A stretch of 64,000 nucleotides of DNA. Source: Excoecaria cochinchinensis (lineage: Eukaryota > Streptophyta > Magnoliopsida > Malpighiales > Euphorbiaceae). The translations under genes and the position numbers were made by a program. Within the stretch, counting starts at the first letter, position 1. The number at the start of each line of letters is the position of its first letter. Shown here in pieces: positions 35,101 to 46,672 of the stretch. The stretch is taken from assembly GCA_947683425.1 (NCBI GenBank), contig CANTUQ010000076.1, positions 5,456,001 through 5,520,000 on the forward strand. The letters are read 5' to 3'. Below the pieces are notes generated by a model, which had not been told where the DNA came from, ran no database searches, and saw only the letters and a program-made list of their open reading frames with translations.

Positions 35101-36737
35101 ACAAGAGGATTAGTGCACACTCCTCTCACTGTCACTCTGTTCCCCTTACCATCATAGAGTATAACCATCCTCTTCTTACACTTAACATACGCATCATATT
35201 TAGTTAGCCAATCCATACCAAAAATCAAATCAAACTCATCAAACAGTAGTTCAATCAAATCCGCTGGAAACACACTACCTTGAACTTCTAATGCACAGTT
35301 TCTATACACTATGTTCGCATTAACATTACCTCCCAAAGGGCTAGACACACATATATCATATTTTAGACATTCAACTCTAGGCATCTTTTCGCATATCTTT
35401 TTATCACACACATATGAATGAGTTGAGCCAGGATCAATAAGTGCAAACATTTCCACACCATAAAGTAGAATAATACCTGCTATCACCTCAGGCGCATCCT
35501 GATCCTCTCGTGCCCTCATTGCATAGGCCCGCACTGGTGCCGCATTAGGCCTATCCACAATCTCAGAATCAACTGCACCCCTGGACTGGCTACCTCTGCC
35601 ACGTCCTCTTCCTCTACCTCTATTAGTAGAAGGCAAATTTGAACCACCCCTACTCTGCGCTTGTTGATTTCCTAACATCTCATAAGCATTCAGGCAATTA
35701 GCAAGGAAATGCTCAGTGCTTCCACATCTAAAACAAGCACCCGTCACTCTCCAGCATTCTCCTCTATGCCTCTTACCACAATGAGGACACTCATGTACCT
35801 CACTTCTGTTACCAGATGTTCCTCTTCCCGAACCAGATGCTGAAGGAGCGCCACGCTTCTTACCTCTTACTGCAGAACTGAACCCTGATTCCACAGGTGG
35901 TGCCACATGAGAATCTCTTGATCTTTTCCCCGTCTGAGAACCACCTCTACTTGCATTCCTCCTTTGCCTCCATTCTCTTTGAGCTCCCAAAGTCCTTTCA
36001 GCTCTCAAAGCTGCTTGAACAATTCGATAATAACTTACATTTTGCTCTATTATTAAAGAAATCAACAATGCTTTAATTTCCTCAATTAACCCTTCCTTAA
36101 ATTGTTGACATCGCAACACATCGGTCAAAACACCTTTTGGCGCATACTTGCTTAGGCGACAAAATTTCGCTTCATACTCCGCCACCGTCATGGTTCTCTG
36201 CCTCAAACTCAGAAACTTCTTCCAGTTTGCCTCTCGATATGCTTTAGCAATATACTTGTTCTTGAATTCCCTTTCAAAGAACTCCCAATTTAATGGTTCA
36301 GGAAGCATCGGATTCTGCAGGACCAGCTTCCACTAATCATATGCAGGGCCTTGGAGTAATGACTCCACACATTCAACCCACTGGTCTGGAGGACACCGTA
36401 TCTCCTTAATAATCCTTTCCACTTTCTCAATCCAGTACTCTGCTTTTTTTGACTCATCTAACCTTGTTCTATAAAATTCCTCCAAACCATGCTTTCTCAA
36501 AGATTCTATTGGGGCTCTAGGCGCCATCATACGTTCCATCACTCTTGACATATCTTGTGTCATTTTCATCATAGCTTCCATAGGCCCAAACGGAATCTCA
36601 TTCCCACAGCCAATCGATCTAGACTGTCTAGACCCCGTCACCTCAGCTTTACCAGGATTCACACTTTCGGCAGATTCTTCTCCGGTATGCCCTCTAGAAT
36701 CCATCTTACTACACAGATTAAACAAGGACTTCCGCAT
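32116..36737 (-). pseudogene. Gag-Pol polyprotein of chromovirus F (two stops, one frameshift)
   Basis: Four open stretches. 36737-36333: Gag N terminus, ending AYD at a stop that reads as TGG to TAG. 36308-33903 (801 aa): Gag core, CCHC knuckle CFRCGSTEHFLANC (C192, C195, H200, C205), protease DPGSTHS (292-298), reverse transcriptase with VFIDDILVYS (about 626-635), and RNase H start LYTDASG (772-778). It ends at TGA 33903, probably from CGA. 33878-32412: rest of RNase H, integrase HHCC (CLVC at 202-205) and catalytic D235, D296, E332 (DD35E). A small indel near 32430 shifts into 32433-32116, the integrase C terminus with a chromodomain-like segment ending near EEATWELEATM. Gag, protease, RT, RNase H and integrase would copy and insert the element. 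Gag and Pol appear to share one frame. Confidence 0.95.
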
Positions 36738-36790
36738 TAGGTCAACAAACTATACACATCTTATCTACCCAATTCCCAGAAAAGACTCAA

Positions 36791-36807
36791 CCTAGGCTCT
36801 GATACCA
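36791..36807 (-). promoter_or_regulatory. Primer binding site of element F
   Basis: On the minus strand TGGTATCAGAGCCTAGG, five bases inside the 5' LTR; complementary to initiator methionine tRNA. Confidence 0.9.
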
Positions 36808-36812
36808 CAACT

Positions 36813-39346
36813 TGTGAGGTCCATTCCCTAATGATAGACTAGCTCAGCTAATCTTAGTTAGAGAAGGCCGCACACACACAACGGAACACATACTTAACCT
36901 GAATAAAAAAATTTCATCACATATGATCTTAACTCATGCATCACATGCCAACTACCTTAGTTCATACACCACTTCCACTCATAGGACATGCATACATCTG
37001 GCGGGTAACATTCGTAATTATCAGATTATTACATGCCTTTACATACCCGATACACATTTGATTGTACAAAAGCTTTTACAGAAATCCCAAAATATCAAAC
37101 CCAAAACCTACACTTTTTACTTCCTACTATTGACCGTATAAAATGCGGGGACGTCCTTCGATCACCTCTTGACCGTACCTGCACGGATTAGAGTAAATTC
37201 ATGCTAAGCAATAACGCTTAGTGGGGAAAACATAGCAAGTATTATCACACAAATAAGGTTATCATACATTGCATGCCAACAATCAAGCCTAATTAAAAAT
37301 CATCTCAACAAATACCACTCCATACATAACATGGTTCACCACTATATTCAATCATAAGGCATTAATCACAAGTTCACATATTCACATCGCTTACTATGTT
37401 ATATCACAACCATTTCCACTTATTAATTAGTCGGTTAGCCTGCGATTCATTGACGCGGATAACAGGTATCGCATTGGTACCACTCAGGTACTAGAATCTC
37501 ATCGAGATTACTTTTATGCATTGGTACCCTCAGGTACTTAATATCATTCCACATATAATAAAATCCAGCAAGGATTAAACGCATTGTTTCGCATTGTGAT
37601 TCCCATGGAATCAGACACATTTAACGCATGGGGCTGCAGCACTTGACCCTATAGGCATGCCTAACTATCCACTACTTGACTCGCAGGCTTAAGTTGTTAA
37701 ACAAATTATTCAGTTCACATTGTTCACTTTTCATGTCACATACGTAAATAGCCCATATCACATTCACTTTACACATTCGCATTAGCACATAGCTAAGCAT
37801 TACACTTGCATACCCAATATGCTTCCAATTCATTTTTCATAGTTAATATTCACATAATTGATTGCATTCAAGAACCATCACATAGTATGCAAATGTACAT
37901 TACTTAATACACACATAACACTTACTCATAATTTTCTTCATTCCAGCTTAAAGCCTTACCGTTAGAAAGTCCTAACACATTAGGGTTATGTTGCAAAAAT
38001 AGGATAGGTCACGGTCACAATGAATTTCATTGTCACCGTGACATGTTGAAGTTCAAAACAGAATGCAAACTGGGGGCAGGTCACGGTCACAATTTATTTC
38101 ATTGTCACCGTGACATGTTCCCAACTCTCGGTAGAATGCATCTTGAGGGTATGTCACGGTCACAATGAATTTCATTGTCACCGTGACATATCCACACTTT
38201 GCAAAACAGAATGCTCCCTTGGGTACCTCACGGTCACAATGCATTTCATTGTCACCGTGACATACTAAAATCCAATAGGCAGAATTGAACTCGGCATACC
38301 TCACGGTCACAATCAATTTGATTGTCACCGTGACCTATGCAAAAACATCATAACACAGCTGTGTTTTATCACTAGCACAGCTGTGCTTTCCAGTCCAATT
38401 CTCCTTTCACATCAAGACTTCAAATCTCATTCTTACTTTTGGCAATCAACCCAAAAACATCAACCACTTACTCAATCAGCACATACCTGATTTCCCTTCT
38501 TATTTTGGCACTCATCTTTGGCACAAATTATAATCAATCCCAATTCACACATAGCACACATGCTCTCAAGCAATTCATTCACTAAACACATCCCCACATA
38601 CACATACAACTCATATCAAAGTCCCTATTGGACCAACACAAATCATACAATTTACACATTTAGGGTTTGTTCCCAAACCTTATCGCCTTAGCTCCTAATC
38701 TCGACGGACGCTCGGCTCTCCGATTACAGCTTTTCCCTTATCTTTCTTCACTTCTTCAGCTAGCAAAACCAGTTCAAATTCCAGAATTGAACACAATCCA
38801 TCAATTCTCATTCCGATACCAAATCAAAACCAAGAAGAAGAGTAGAAGATGAGAACACTATGCACTTACTCACTTACCTCTTAAGTTAACCCTTAATTCT
38901 TGCTCCCATTAACTATAAGCATGCACTACTTAAGGCCTCTCTAAAACTCATTCCCACGAAAGAAATAAGAGAGAAAAACACAGAAAATTGACTAAAATCA
39001 CACAAATGAATCTTTTCCCTTTCCTTAGATAACTCATGCATGCAAAGGTGGAGGTGGCATCCTCTCAAGAAGCCACACGGATTCCACTCACCAAAGTCTG
39101 CCTCCACTAACCCATTCTTACTTATTTTATTCTTAACTAATGCATCATTAGACAAACTAATCAACCATTAGCTTAACATAATATAATTAACCATTAGCCA
39201 CTTAACAATCCTTTATACTATAATTAGGTCCTTCCAACCTTCAATTGAGTCATGTCTTTAATCAAGTTAATCCAAACCTCACATTCAAGTCACACACACA
39301 TGCCAATTTAAGTTAAATCTTTTAGGGTACAAATCCGGCCATAATA
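36813..39346 (-). repeat. 5' LTR of element F
   Basis: Nearly identical to 29567-32103. It contains the same palindrome array (38007-38335), AGAGGTAAGT (38872-38881), AGGCATGCCT (37653-37662) and a stem-loop pair with two C-to-T-type changes (37181-37221). The right edge was set by the GATTG duplication. Confidence 0.9.
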
Positions 39347-40016
39347 GATTGCGTGAGGTGATCAAAGGTCCTTTGTTAGCAATGTCAGTCTTGCAACTAG
39401 TGGGGTACTATCAGTTAGTGGCAGCGGCATTTAAGTTGGAGGAATCCGAGCAAATCAAGCAGAGAATAGAGAACAAGAGGAAAGCATTGGATGGTGGGAT
39501 TGGTAATGGTAAGAAGTCGAAAGGTGTCCCGAGTGGTCAAGGTGTGAGAAGTTTGGTTCCGGTACGTTCGAAAGTCGGTAGTGTAGCGCCACCTTCTAGC
39601 AAGGAAAGTGTGATCCCGGAGTGTGAGCATTGTCATAAGCGCCATTGGGGCGAGTGTAGAAGGATCTCTGAAGCGTGCTTCAGATGTTGAAGTCAAGAGC
39701 ATATGGTAGCTAATTGTCCGGATCGAAGAGAGCTTCAAGATAGGCCCGAGAGTAGAGCCAGTGGTCAGCGAGTGAGAGAGAACCAGAGTGGTAGAGGCAG
39801 TGGATGTCCTTCGCAAGCGCTGTCAGAGATAGTGCAAAAGCCGCCAACCGGAGAAGTGCATATGCGCCCGAGAGTGTATGCAATGTTAGGAGAGGATGCA
39901 GCGGATCAAGCCAGACCTTTCGATAAGTTGTGATTCTAGCTTTTGTTAAGTTCGGTTTTGAGTTTGGGTTGTTGGGTTTTCGGATAGCAGGAAAATTTTG
40001 AGGATAAAATTTCTTT

Positions 40017-40029
40017 AAGGGGGAGTGAT
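40017..40029 (+). promoter_or_regulatory. Polypurine tract of element E
   Basis: AAGGGGGAGTGAT directly before TGTAACAACCC, preceded by a GAGGATAAAATTTC version of the motif seen before the 3' LTR of F. Confidence 0.85.
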
Positions 40030-42561
40030 TGTAACAACCCAAAAAGGGCCTGGTCAGAATCTGCGTGGTAAGATGGTAATTAAGGGTATTTTCACAATTT
40101 GTGTAAGAGGAAATTTGGATAATAAGGAATTATTTGTTAAGAAATTAATTAATTAAGTAATAAGTTAAGTGAAGGAAATGTTATGATGTGCTTGTAGTGT
40201 ATGGTAGTAGGATATAAGTGGGCAAAGGGATTTTATTGTGTGGTTTATGTGTGCATGGTACCTTGGATGAAAAGTGGTTTATAAGAAATAATATGGTGTG
40301 AGTGAAGTTTGATGCATTGGAGATATTTATGTAAGGGATTATATTGTGTAAGTGGAGTATAGTGCCAAGAGTGGATAAGTCAAAGTGGATGGTTTGATTC
40401 TCTAGGATTGTGACAAGTGGCATGGGTAGGTGAGCATTAATGGTAAAGTAGGAGAGAGGGAAGGGAGGGGAAGATTTTTGCCTAGCTTCCCGTGGAAGCT
40501 AGTTCTCTCTCTCTTTTCTCCTTCTTTCCCGTCCTCTCTCTCTCTTGCTACCGTTTTCTACTCTCAACCTCTTCCCTTTTGTGTTTTCTTGGAGTTTTTG
40601 AGCTGAGTTCTTGAAGGATTGTAAGAGGTAAGTGGCTGGATTTTCTTTGGGTTGTTTTCTTCTTCTCTTTCTTCGGTTTTGATTGGGTGTGTAAAGGTTT
40701 TGTTCATGGGTTAATGGAGTAATTGATTTGATTTGGTTTGTGCAAGAATCGGAAGAGAGAAGGAAGAGCAAAGGTAAAGATAAAGTGGGATTGTGAGGAG
40801 CCCGGTTTGAAGCTTCATTTCCAGGTTTGGGAGCTGTGTTTGTGGATTATGTTTTTCCCTAATTTCCTCCTTGGATCAATTCTATTTTGTGATTGCATGT
40901 CATTTGTAACCTTGAGTGTTGTGTTGGATGAATGCATGTTTAAATTTAGTGATTTTGAGTGAAATATTAGTGATATAGTTAGGATGGTATGTGTTTTTGG
41001 AACATGAACATGTTATGATAATGAAATATTGGGTTTAGTTTTGATGGCATTCATGATGAATTGATGTTTGATTATTGTGTAAAATGTGTTTACGTGGCTT
41101 TGAGAATGATACGGTGATGTGCTAGAGGCTTGAGGTAAGTGTTTGTGTAGGGTTGAATGAATGTATGAAGGATGGTATGTGAAGAGAGTAGGAAAAGTGC
41201 AGTTTTGGGTAATTCTGGGTTCTGTCGCGATCGCGACAGAATGTGGATTGGTCCCTTGTGGCTGGAGAGCCCTCTGTCATGACCGCAACGTTTTCGCGAG
41301 CGCGACAGAGAGCTCGGTAGCCGAGTCCTCCGTGCGAGCATGCTGCCGAGCGCGCGCGCTAGGAGGAAGGAACTTGTCTCTGTCGCGAGCGCGAAAGAAC
41401 TCGGTTGTGTGAGTCTGCCAAGCGTGCTTTTTCGCGAGTGCACCTCCTGGCACGAGCTCACAATGGGGTGCCCCGTGCTCTATCGCGATCGCGGCAGAGG
41501 CCCTTCCTGCTTACCCTGTTTTCTGAGTGTGTTTCTTTTGCTCTACTTTGCACGGTTTCTTACTATTGCATGGGATATGTTTGTGCTTATGATCCGTGAT
41601 CTCACTATATTAGTGTCTTAGTTATGAATTTAATTGATGTTAGAGTCTTGTGTCGAACCTTGTTTTGATTTTGTATTGTCGAGTTAGTGAATGTGTTGTC
41701 AAGCCTGAAGTGTCAAGGTATTGGATAATTAAGCATGCTTAAGAAGGGTCAGAGTGCAGCTGCCCGTGTCCGCCCCGTTTGGGCCAAGCGGTCGACCTCC
41801 GAGATGGTCATCTTCCGTGTAGTGATAAAATGTTTTGAGACTCCGGTCTCCCGCGCTACCTTCGAGTAATAAAACTATTTTTAAGGCTTCGGTCTCCGTG
41901 CCGTGTTCCTGTATCCTTCGCCATTGAAATTCAGGCTATTGTGTGAACAGTTTAGTAATGGTTTAGTGAAGTGTTTGGTTATTGCGTGATATTGATTCTA
42001 GTATTTGCTTCGTTATTTCTGTTTTCAATTCTGATTTTATATAGTGATTCGTGATATATATGTAAATATTTCTTTGCTCTAATTTTTAGTGGTTTATGTA
42101 TTATTGATGTATAGTGAATTATCTATATTAGTGCATGATTTTATTGTATAGTGTTTTGTTGTGTTTTGTTTCCTCCCCACTAAGCGTTATCGCTTAGCAC
42201 GGGTTCTTGTGCCGTGTAGGTGACAGGTTTTGGGAGCTTGCTCATGTGCACATCTGCAGGTCGGCCACATAGGAGTAGAGTTTTTTTTTGTTATCTCCTC
42301 CTGTAATTATTTTTGTATGTATTATTCTTTTTGTATTGGGGCTTCAGAAAGTTTTGTAAAGCATTTAAGATGTAATATTTTGGATATTGTATCTAACTCT
42401 ATATTTTGATTATATGAGATTTATGTTCTGCCTTTATTATTATTTTTAGAGAATGCTTTCGCTTAGCGCGTGTATACATGTATGTGTGAATGTTGTGAGT
42501 GAGCGTCGGGTAGCGCGTCCGCCGGCGCCCTTCCAATGGGGGCGGCAGTGGGGGTGTTACA
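40030..42561 (+). repeat. 3' LTR of element E
   Basis: Pairs with 26268-28828. AGAGGTAAGT is at 40624-40633, CGCG palindromes at 41220-41500, TTAAGCATGCTTAA at 41729-41742 and the double stem-loop at 42180-42217. It ends GTGTTACA, followed by ATATT. Confidence 0.9.
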
Positions 42562-42566
42562 ATATT

Positions 42567-43011
42567 AGCTTATGAGGATCAAAATAGATTTTGGCCATGC
42601 TATAACACAGTTTATATATTATGCATATTTTATCATTATGAGATGAGATGAATGACAATATATGTGTATGAAATGCCATGTATGTATGATGCATGATATA
42701 TAAATAAAAGGACATCATAATTAAAATCCCTCACCATAATTTTAAGTCAATAGCCACCCATGACTAAAACACCTATCAAGACTAAGATCACTAAAATGTG
42801 GGCTCTGCCAAAGCAAGGTGCATTAGGTTATCCTAGTAAGGCAGGATGGGTAATAGTGCTACCCATAGGTTTAAAATGGTTAGACTTAATTAGGCTATCA
42901 AAACGGTTTTAGGCCTAAGGCATAAGATGGGATTAAACTATGATGTTAAAATCCCATAAAGGATCTAAGAGTTACATGAGATGTAATTAGTCAAGGAGCT
43001 ACCTACATAAA
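42567..43011 (+). other. Copia leader, second part
   Basis: Non-coding continuation of element H after element E. It ends ATAAA (43007-43011), matching CTAAA after solo LTR G at four of five bases. Confidence 0.6.
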
Positions 43012-45505
43012 TGTAACACCCCCTACCCATACGTAGGGGAAACCATCCGCAATGTAGTGAGAACCCGCATGAGCAGGGGTATCAATAAGCAAAACAGTAC
43101 AATAACATTCATCCACATATATAATAAAGATATATCAATACAGCGGAAATTAAAACTTTAACCAAACTGATCATTCATAAATGGAATAACAATATTCATT
43201 ACAAAACTGTACTGATATTACCAAAATAATTATATCTTTCAGAATACAAAGCGGAAGCTGAACAAAAGACTAAATACAATGAGAGTTCACTATTACAAAA
43301 AGAATCATAATACAAAAAGAAGCTAAGTCCTATTATCAATCCCACTGTGTTGGCTTGACTTGCGGCGACTCTCCCAAAAGCTATACACCTTCCACACCTG
43401 CACGGATGAAACACCCGTGCTAAGAGATAACGCGTAGTGGGGAAACAAACAACAATAATATGGACGGCCATTCACAATGGTCATCAAGCCAGATCACATA
43501 CATATTGGCATAAGCTGAATATCATATAAGATATAATCATAATCGAATCACATTCATAAACTAATGATTCATATGCTCATAAATAGAGTTATTCAAATTC
43601 ACATACTTATAATCATAGTCATTCGGATTCACATTCTTATAAGCATAACAGAACAAACCACAACACCTGCTGACTCACAGTAGTGGATAACGAGTGAACG
43701 CATGGCGGTACCTTACGGGTACGAATCGAAAAGCAATATCACATTTCTCTCATTTCAAAACATTTTACGGAGGGGATCTTAAATAAGATCCAAACACATT
43801 GAAGTTCACGAGAAACTAAACAAGGACCTGATCAGGGTCCAGAACAGAACTAAGGGCTAAAGCTACTGAACTCTATTAGGCATGCCTAACTATCCACATT
43901 TAACTCTAGCAGGTCATGCATAATCCATCATATCACATTCATATAATTCATAAAATTATCCATGCATAATACATCCAATTATGTTCATAAACTTCATAAA
44001 ATATTCCATGCCTAATTCTAAAAGCATCACAAGTTCAGAAATTAAACATCGAAAGTCACACAAGAAAACTCAATTTGAAGCCAGGGGTGTCGCGCTCGCG
44101 ACAGAGGCAAAACTGGCCCTCTGTCGCGATAGCAGTAGTCTTCACGCTCGCGCGGAGACATAAGCACATCTCACTGTGGCGCTCGCGATGGTCATTTTGC
44201 TCGCGACTGTGAGCGGCCAATAAAAGTTGTCACACTCGCGCATAGGTGCACGCTCATGACAGGGGACTACCCACACAGCTCGGCAGCCGAGCGCTCTATC
44301 GTGCTCGCGATAGAGAACTCTTGCTGCGGCCGCTCGGCAGCCCAATCCGCTCGGCCACGCAAATCCGCTCGGCCACAAGCAAGGGCTGAATTCACCAAGC
44401 TTTGTCGTGACCTCGCGACAGTGTCGCACTCACGATAAAGTCGTGATTTGCAGCTATTACGTGAATTTATGCAGAATTTCACACTTCCAAAACACCCAAA
44501 CCTCCAATCTCAAACACAAATCAACTTAAACTTCAACTTACCTCAAATCAACGTTCCCATCATCAAATATAACATAAAACACAACTTTAATCAACAATTA
44601 ACACAATCAAAATCATGGATTAACATAATCAAGCTTCTCAAATGTGACAAACCCAAAAATTTCAGCAAAAATTTATCAAACTTCAAATTTGCTTCAATAA
44701 ATCATCATCCATGCATCATAACTTAATTCAAACCAAAACCCATAACATTAGCACTAACATAAGCCTCATCAAACCTCAAATTTCCAGAAATTCATTTAAC
44801 ATACCAAAAATCACAAAATGCACAAATTCAAATAAATTCCCAAACCTAAAATTCCTATGCTCCTAGTGGCAAGCTCCGCTCCCACTCGCCTTCTTTTTCT
44901 CCTTGGGATCTCGAGTAGGCGCTTCTAAACCCAAAAAATCCAAACAAAAATCCTAAGTCAAGAACACATCTAACCAAATCAAAAGAAGAAGATGAAAAAG
45001 AAGGGAAAACTCACTAACTTACCAGTAAAGCTCTTGAGAATTACCAAGATCCACCAACAAAACAACCAAGAAGGGAAAGAATTAAGGTGTAGCAAGAGGA
45101 AGAGGAAGGAAAAAGAAGCAAAAGAGGGAAGGAGGAAGAAAACGAGAAAGCTAGGGCAAAATTTTGCCCTCTTTTTCTCTCTCCTCTATTTATATACCCC
45201 TTCTTAATTTCCCTTGCCACATTTCACCTTGAGATTGGTGGGTTTTGATAATTCACACCCTACTCCCATGCAAGACACCACACACAATACTAACCCCCTC
45301 ACTAATGCACACCCTACTCCCTTATGAGCATGCACACACTAGCAAGTCCCAATTACTCATATCCTAATATCATATATGCACCCACACTCTAATAAAGACG
45401 ATAAAACATACATATTACCCAAAATACCCTTAACACATGCCAAAACACTCAAACATGCACACATACACATGGCTCAAACTACTAGGGGGAGAACGGGGTG
45501 TGACA
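43012..45505 (-). repeat. Solo LTR G, chromovirus type
   Basis: Single minus-strand LTR: starts TGTCACACCCCG, ends GGGTGTTACA. TATATAAATAG on the minus strand lies near 45190. CGCG palindromes (44085-44435), TTAGGCATGCCTAA (43876-43889) and the stem-loop region (43400-43437, first stem with two mismatches) occur in the same order as in E, F and K. The AGAGGTAAGT site is diverged to TGGTAAGT (45017-45024). Imperfect duplication ATAAA/CTAAA. No purine tract or primer site adjoins it. Confidence 0.8.
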
Positions 45506-45692
45506 CTAAATAACTTAACTTTAAGTTTCATGCCAAATCTGACTTAAAGTTAGGTGAAATATGGATATTAGCCCACTAAATTATTACAATTGTTGTAATT
45601 ATAATTAAGGGTTATCATATTTAGTGGGAGTTTTATGAGAAAATATAAAATGAAATTAGTACCAATAATCATTATCTCTCATGTTTATAGAT

Positions 45693-46672
45693 CAATGGCA
45701 TCAAAAAATGATTCCACATTATCACTGCGATATATCCTTAAGAAGGATAAATTAAAACAAAATGGCACAAACTTTCTAGACTGGTTCTAGAACTTGAGAA
45801 TTGTTCTCAAGCAGGAAATGAAGCTATATGTGTTGGATGAACCTATTCCTGGTGACTCTCCTGTTGATGCTTCAAGGGCAGTCAAGGAGAAACACAAAAA
45901 ACATGTTAATGATTCTATGGATGTTGGGTGTCTCATGTTAGCTACCATATGCCTAGAAATTCAAAAGGATCTAGAGCATATGGAAGTTTGTGAGTTCACT
46001 ATTCACCTTAAGGAGACCTTTCAATAGCAGGCAAGGCAAGAAAGGTGTGAGAGTACCAAAGCCTTACATTCATGTAAAATGGATGAAGGTGCATTAGTAA
46101 GCACTCATGTTTTGAAGATGAAGGGCTACATTGGTCACTTTGAGAGGCTTAGATTTCCCTTCAGTTTAGAATTGGCCACAAATTTAATCCTTAATTCATT
46201 ATCTAATAGTTATGACTAGTTTGTCATGAACTACAATATGAATAATATGGAGAAATATATTGCTGAGCTACATGCGATGATTAAAACAGCTAAGCAAAGC
46301 ATTAAGAAAAAGTCTGGTCATATATTGATGGTCAATAAAGGAAAAGGGATGAAAAACGAGGGTAAGCCTAAGGCAAGAGTTGCTGGTAAGCCTAAGGCAT
46401 AAGCTAAGCCCAAGCCCAAGGCTAAGGCTCCAAAAGAGGGAGTTTGCTTCTACTACAATGAACCTGGTCATTGGAAAAGAAATTGCAAGCTATATTTGGA
46501 AGAGGTGAAGAAGAAGAGTAGTGAGACTACACCTTCAGGTATTTATGTTATAGAAATTAATTTATCTACTTGTACTTCCTGTGTATTAGATAATGGATAT
46601 GGATCTCACATTTGTACAAATGTGCAGGGACTCAAAGGGAGTGGAGAACTGAAAAAGGTTGAAGTAGATCTA
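45693..46672 (+). pseudogene. Copia gag and protease start, element H
   Basis: Starts MASKNDSTLSLRYIL at 45693. The Gag of UBN2/copia type has stops in DWF-x-NLRIV, ETFQ-x-QARQ and NSYD-x-FVMN and in the lysine-rich tail. A zinc knuckle, CFYYNEPGHWKRNC, begins near 46447 with its second Cys replaced by Tyr. The protease segment TSCVLDNGYGSHICTN follows near 46577, with Asn in place of the Thr/Ser of the usual DTG/DSG. The element is cut at 46672 by the Athila LTR. Confidence 0.88.

Larger units (their letters stand above)
29567..39346 (-). mobile_element. Element F: nearly complete Tekay-type chromovirus
   Basis: Minus-strand element with 5' LTR 36813-39346, primer site 36791-36807, gag-pol 32116-36737, purine tract 32104-32117 and 3' LTR 29567-32103. 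The target duplication GATTG (29562-29566, 39347-39351) is perfect and lies in the gag of E. The two LTRs are almost the same by eye, implying a recent insertion. The outermost bases of the 5' LTR changed from the expected TGTCATGG to TATTATGG. Confidence 0.92.
28958..39933 (+). pseudogene. gag of element E, interrupted by element F
   Basis: The frame starts ATG 28958. 28958-29395 includes the Gag core up to AYDWWELVIRNP and TWEFFKQEFE. A TAG at 29396-29398 interrupts it; the same frame resumes to about 29566 (KAYREAKWREF, YEKEFSRLSKYVPEE). After element F (29567-39346) it continues at 39347 with YYQLVAAAFKLEESEQ, a CEHCHKRHWGEC segment and a CCHC zinc knuckle, CFRC-x-SQEHMVANC, whose fifth position is a TGA. 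It ends at 39933. Gag would form the particle and bind RNA. Defects: two stops and the F insertion. No frameshift was seen. The homologue is the first part of the F polyprotein. Confidence 0.85.
26268..42561 (+). mobile_element. Element E: gag-only chromovirus-type retrotransposon
   Basis: Complete element with LTRs 26268-28828 and 40030-42561, perfect duplication ATATT (26263-26267, 42562-42566), Met-tRNA primer site, one gag frame and a purine tract. Removing insertion F leaves an internal region of only about 1.4 kb with gag and no protease, reverse transcriptase or integrase. Gag ends in YAMLGEDAADQA, matching the residues just before protease in F (YAMRAREDQDAP), and the purine tract follows about 80 bp later. 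This is the structure described for plant terminal-repeat retrotransposons with GAG (TR-GAG): structural protein in cis, enzymes needed in trans. Confidence 0.85.
23889..46672 (+). mobile_element. Ty1/copia element H, 5' part, split by nested insertions
   Basis: The surviving parts are the 5' LTR (23889-25338), primer site, leader (25354-26267, 42567-43011, 45511-45692) and a broken gag (45693-46672). Element E with its target duplication and solo LTR G interrupt the leader. An Athila element begins at 46673, so pol and the 3' LTR are not seen in the window. Joining the pieces is an inference from perfect or near-perfect duplications around E and G. Confidence 0.75.

Noticed and set aside
40030..45505. 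Solo LTR G as a third LTR of element E
   Set aside because: It is on the opposite strand, starts TGTCACACC rather than TGTAACAACC, and has its own near-match duplication.
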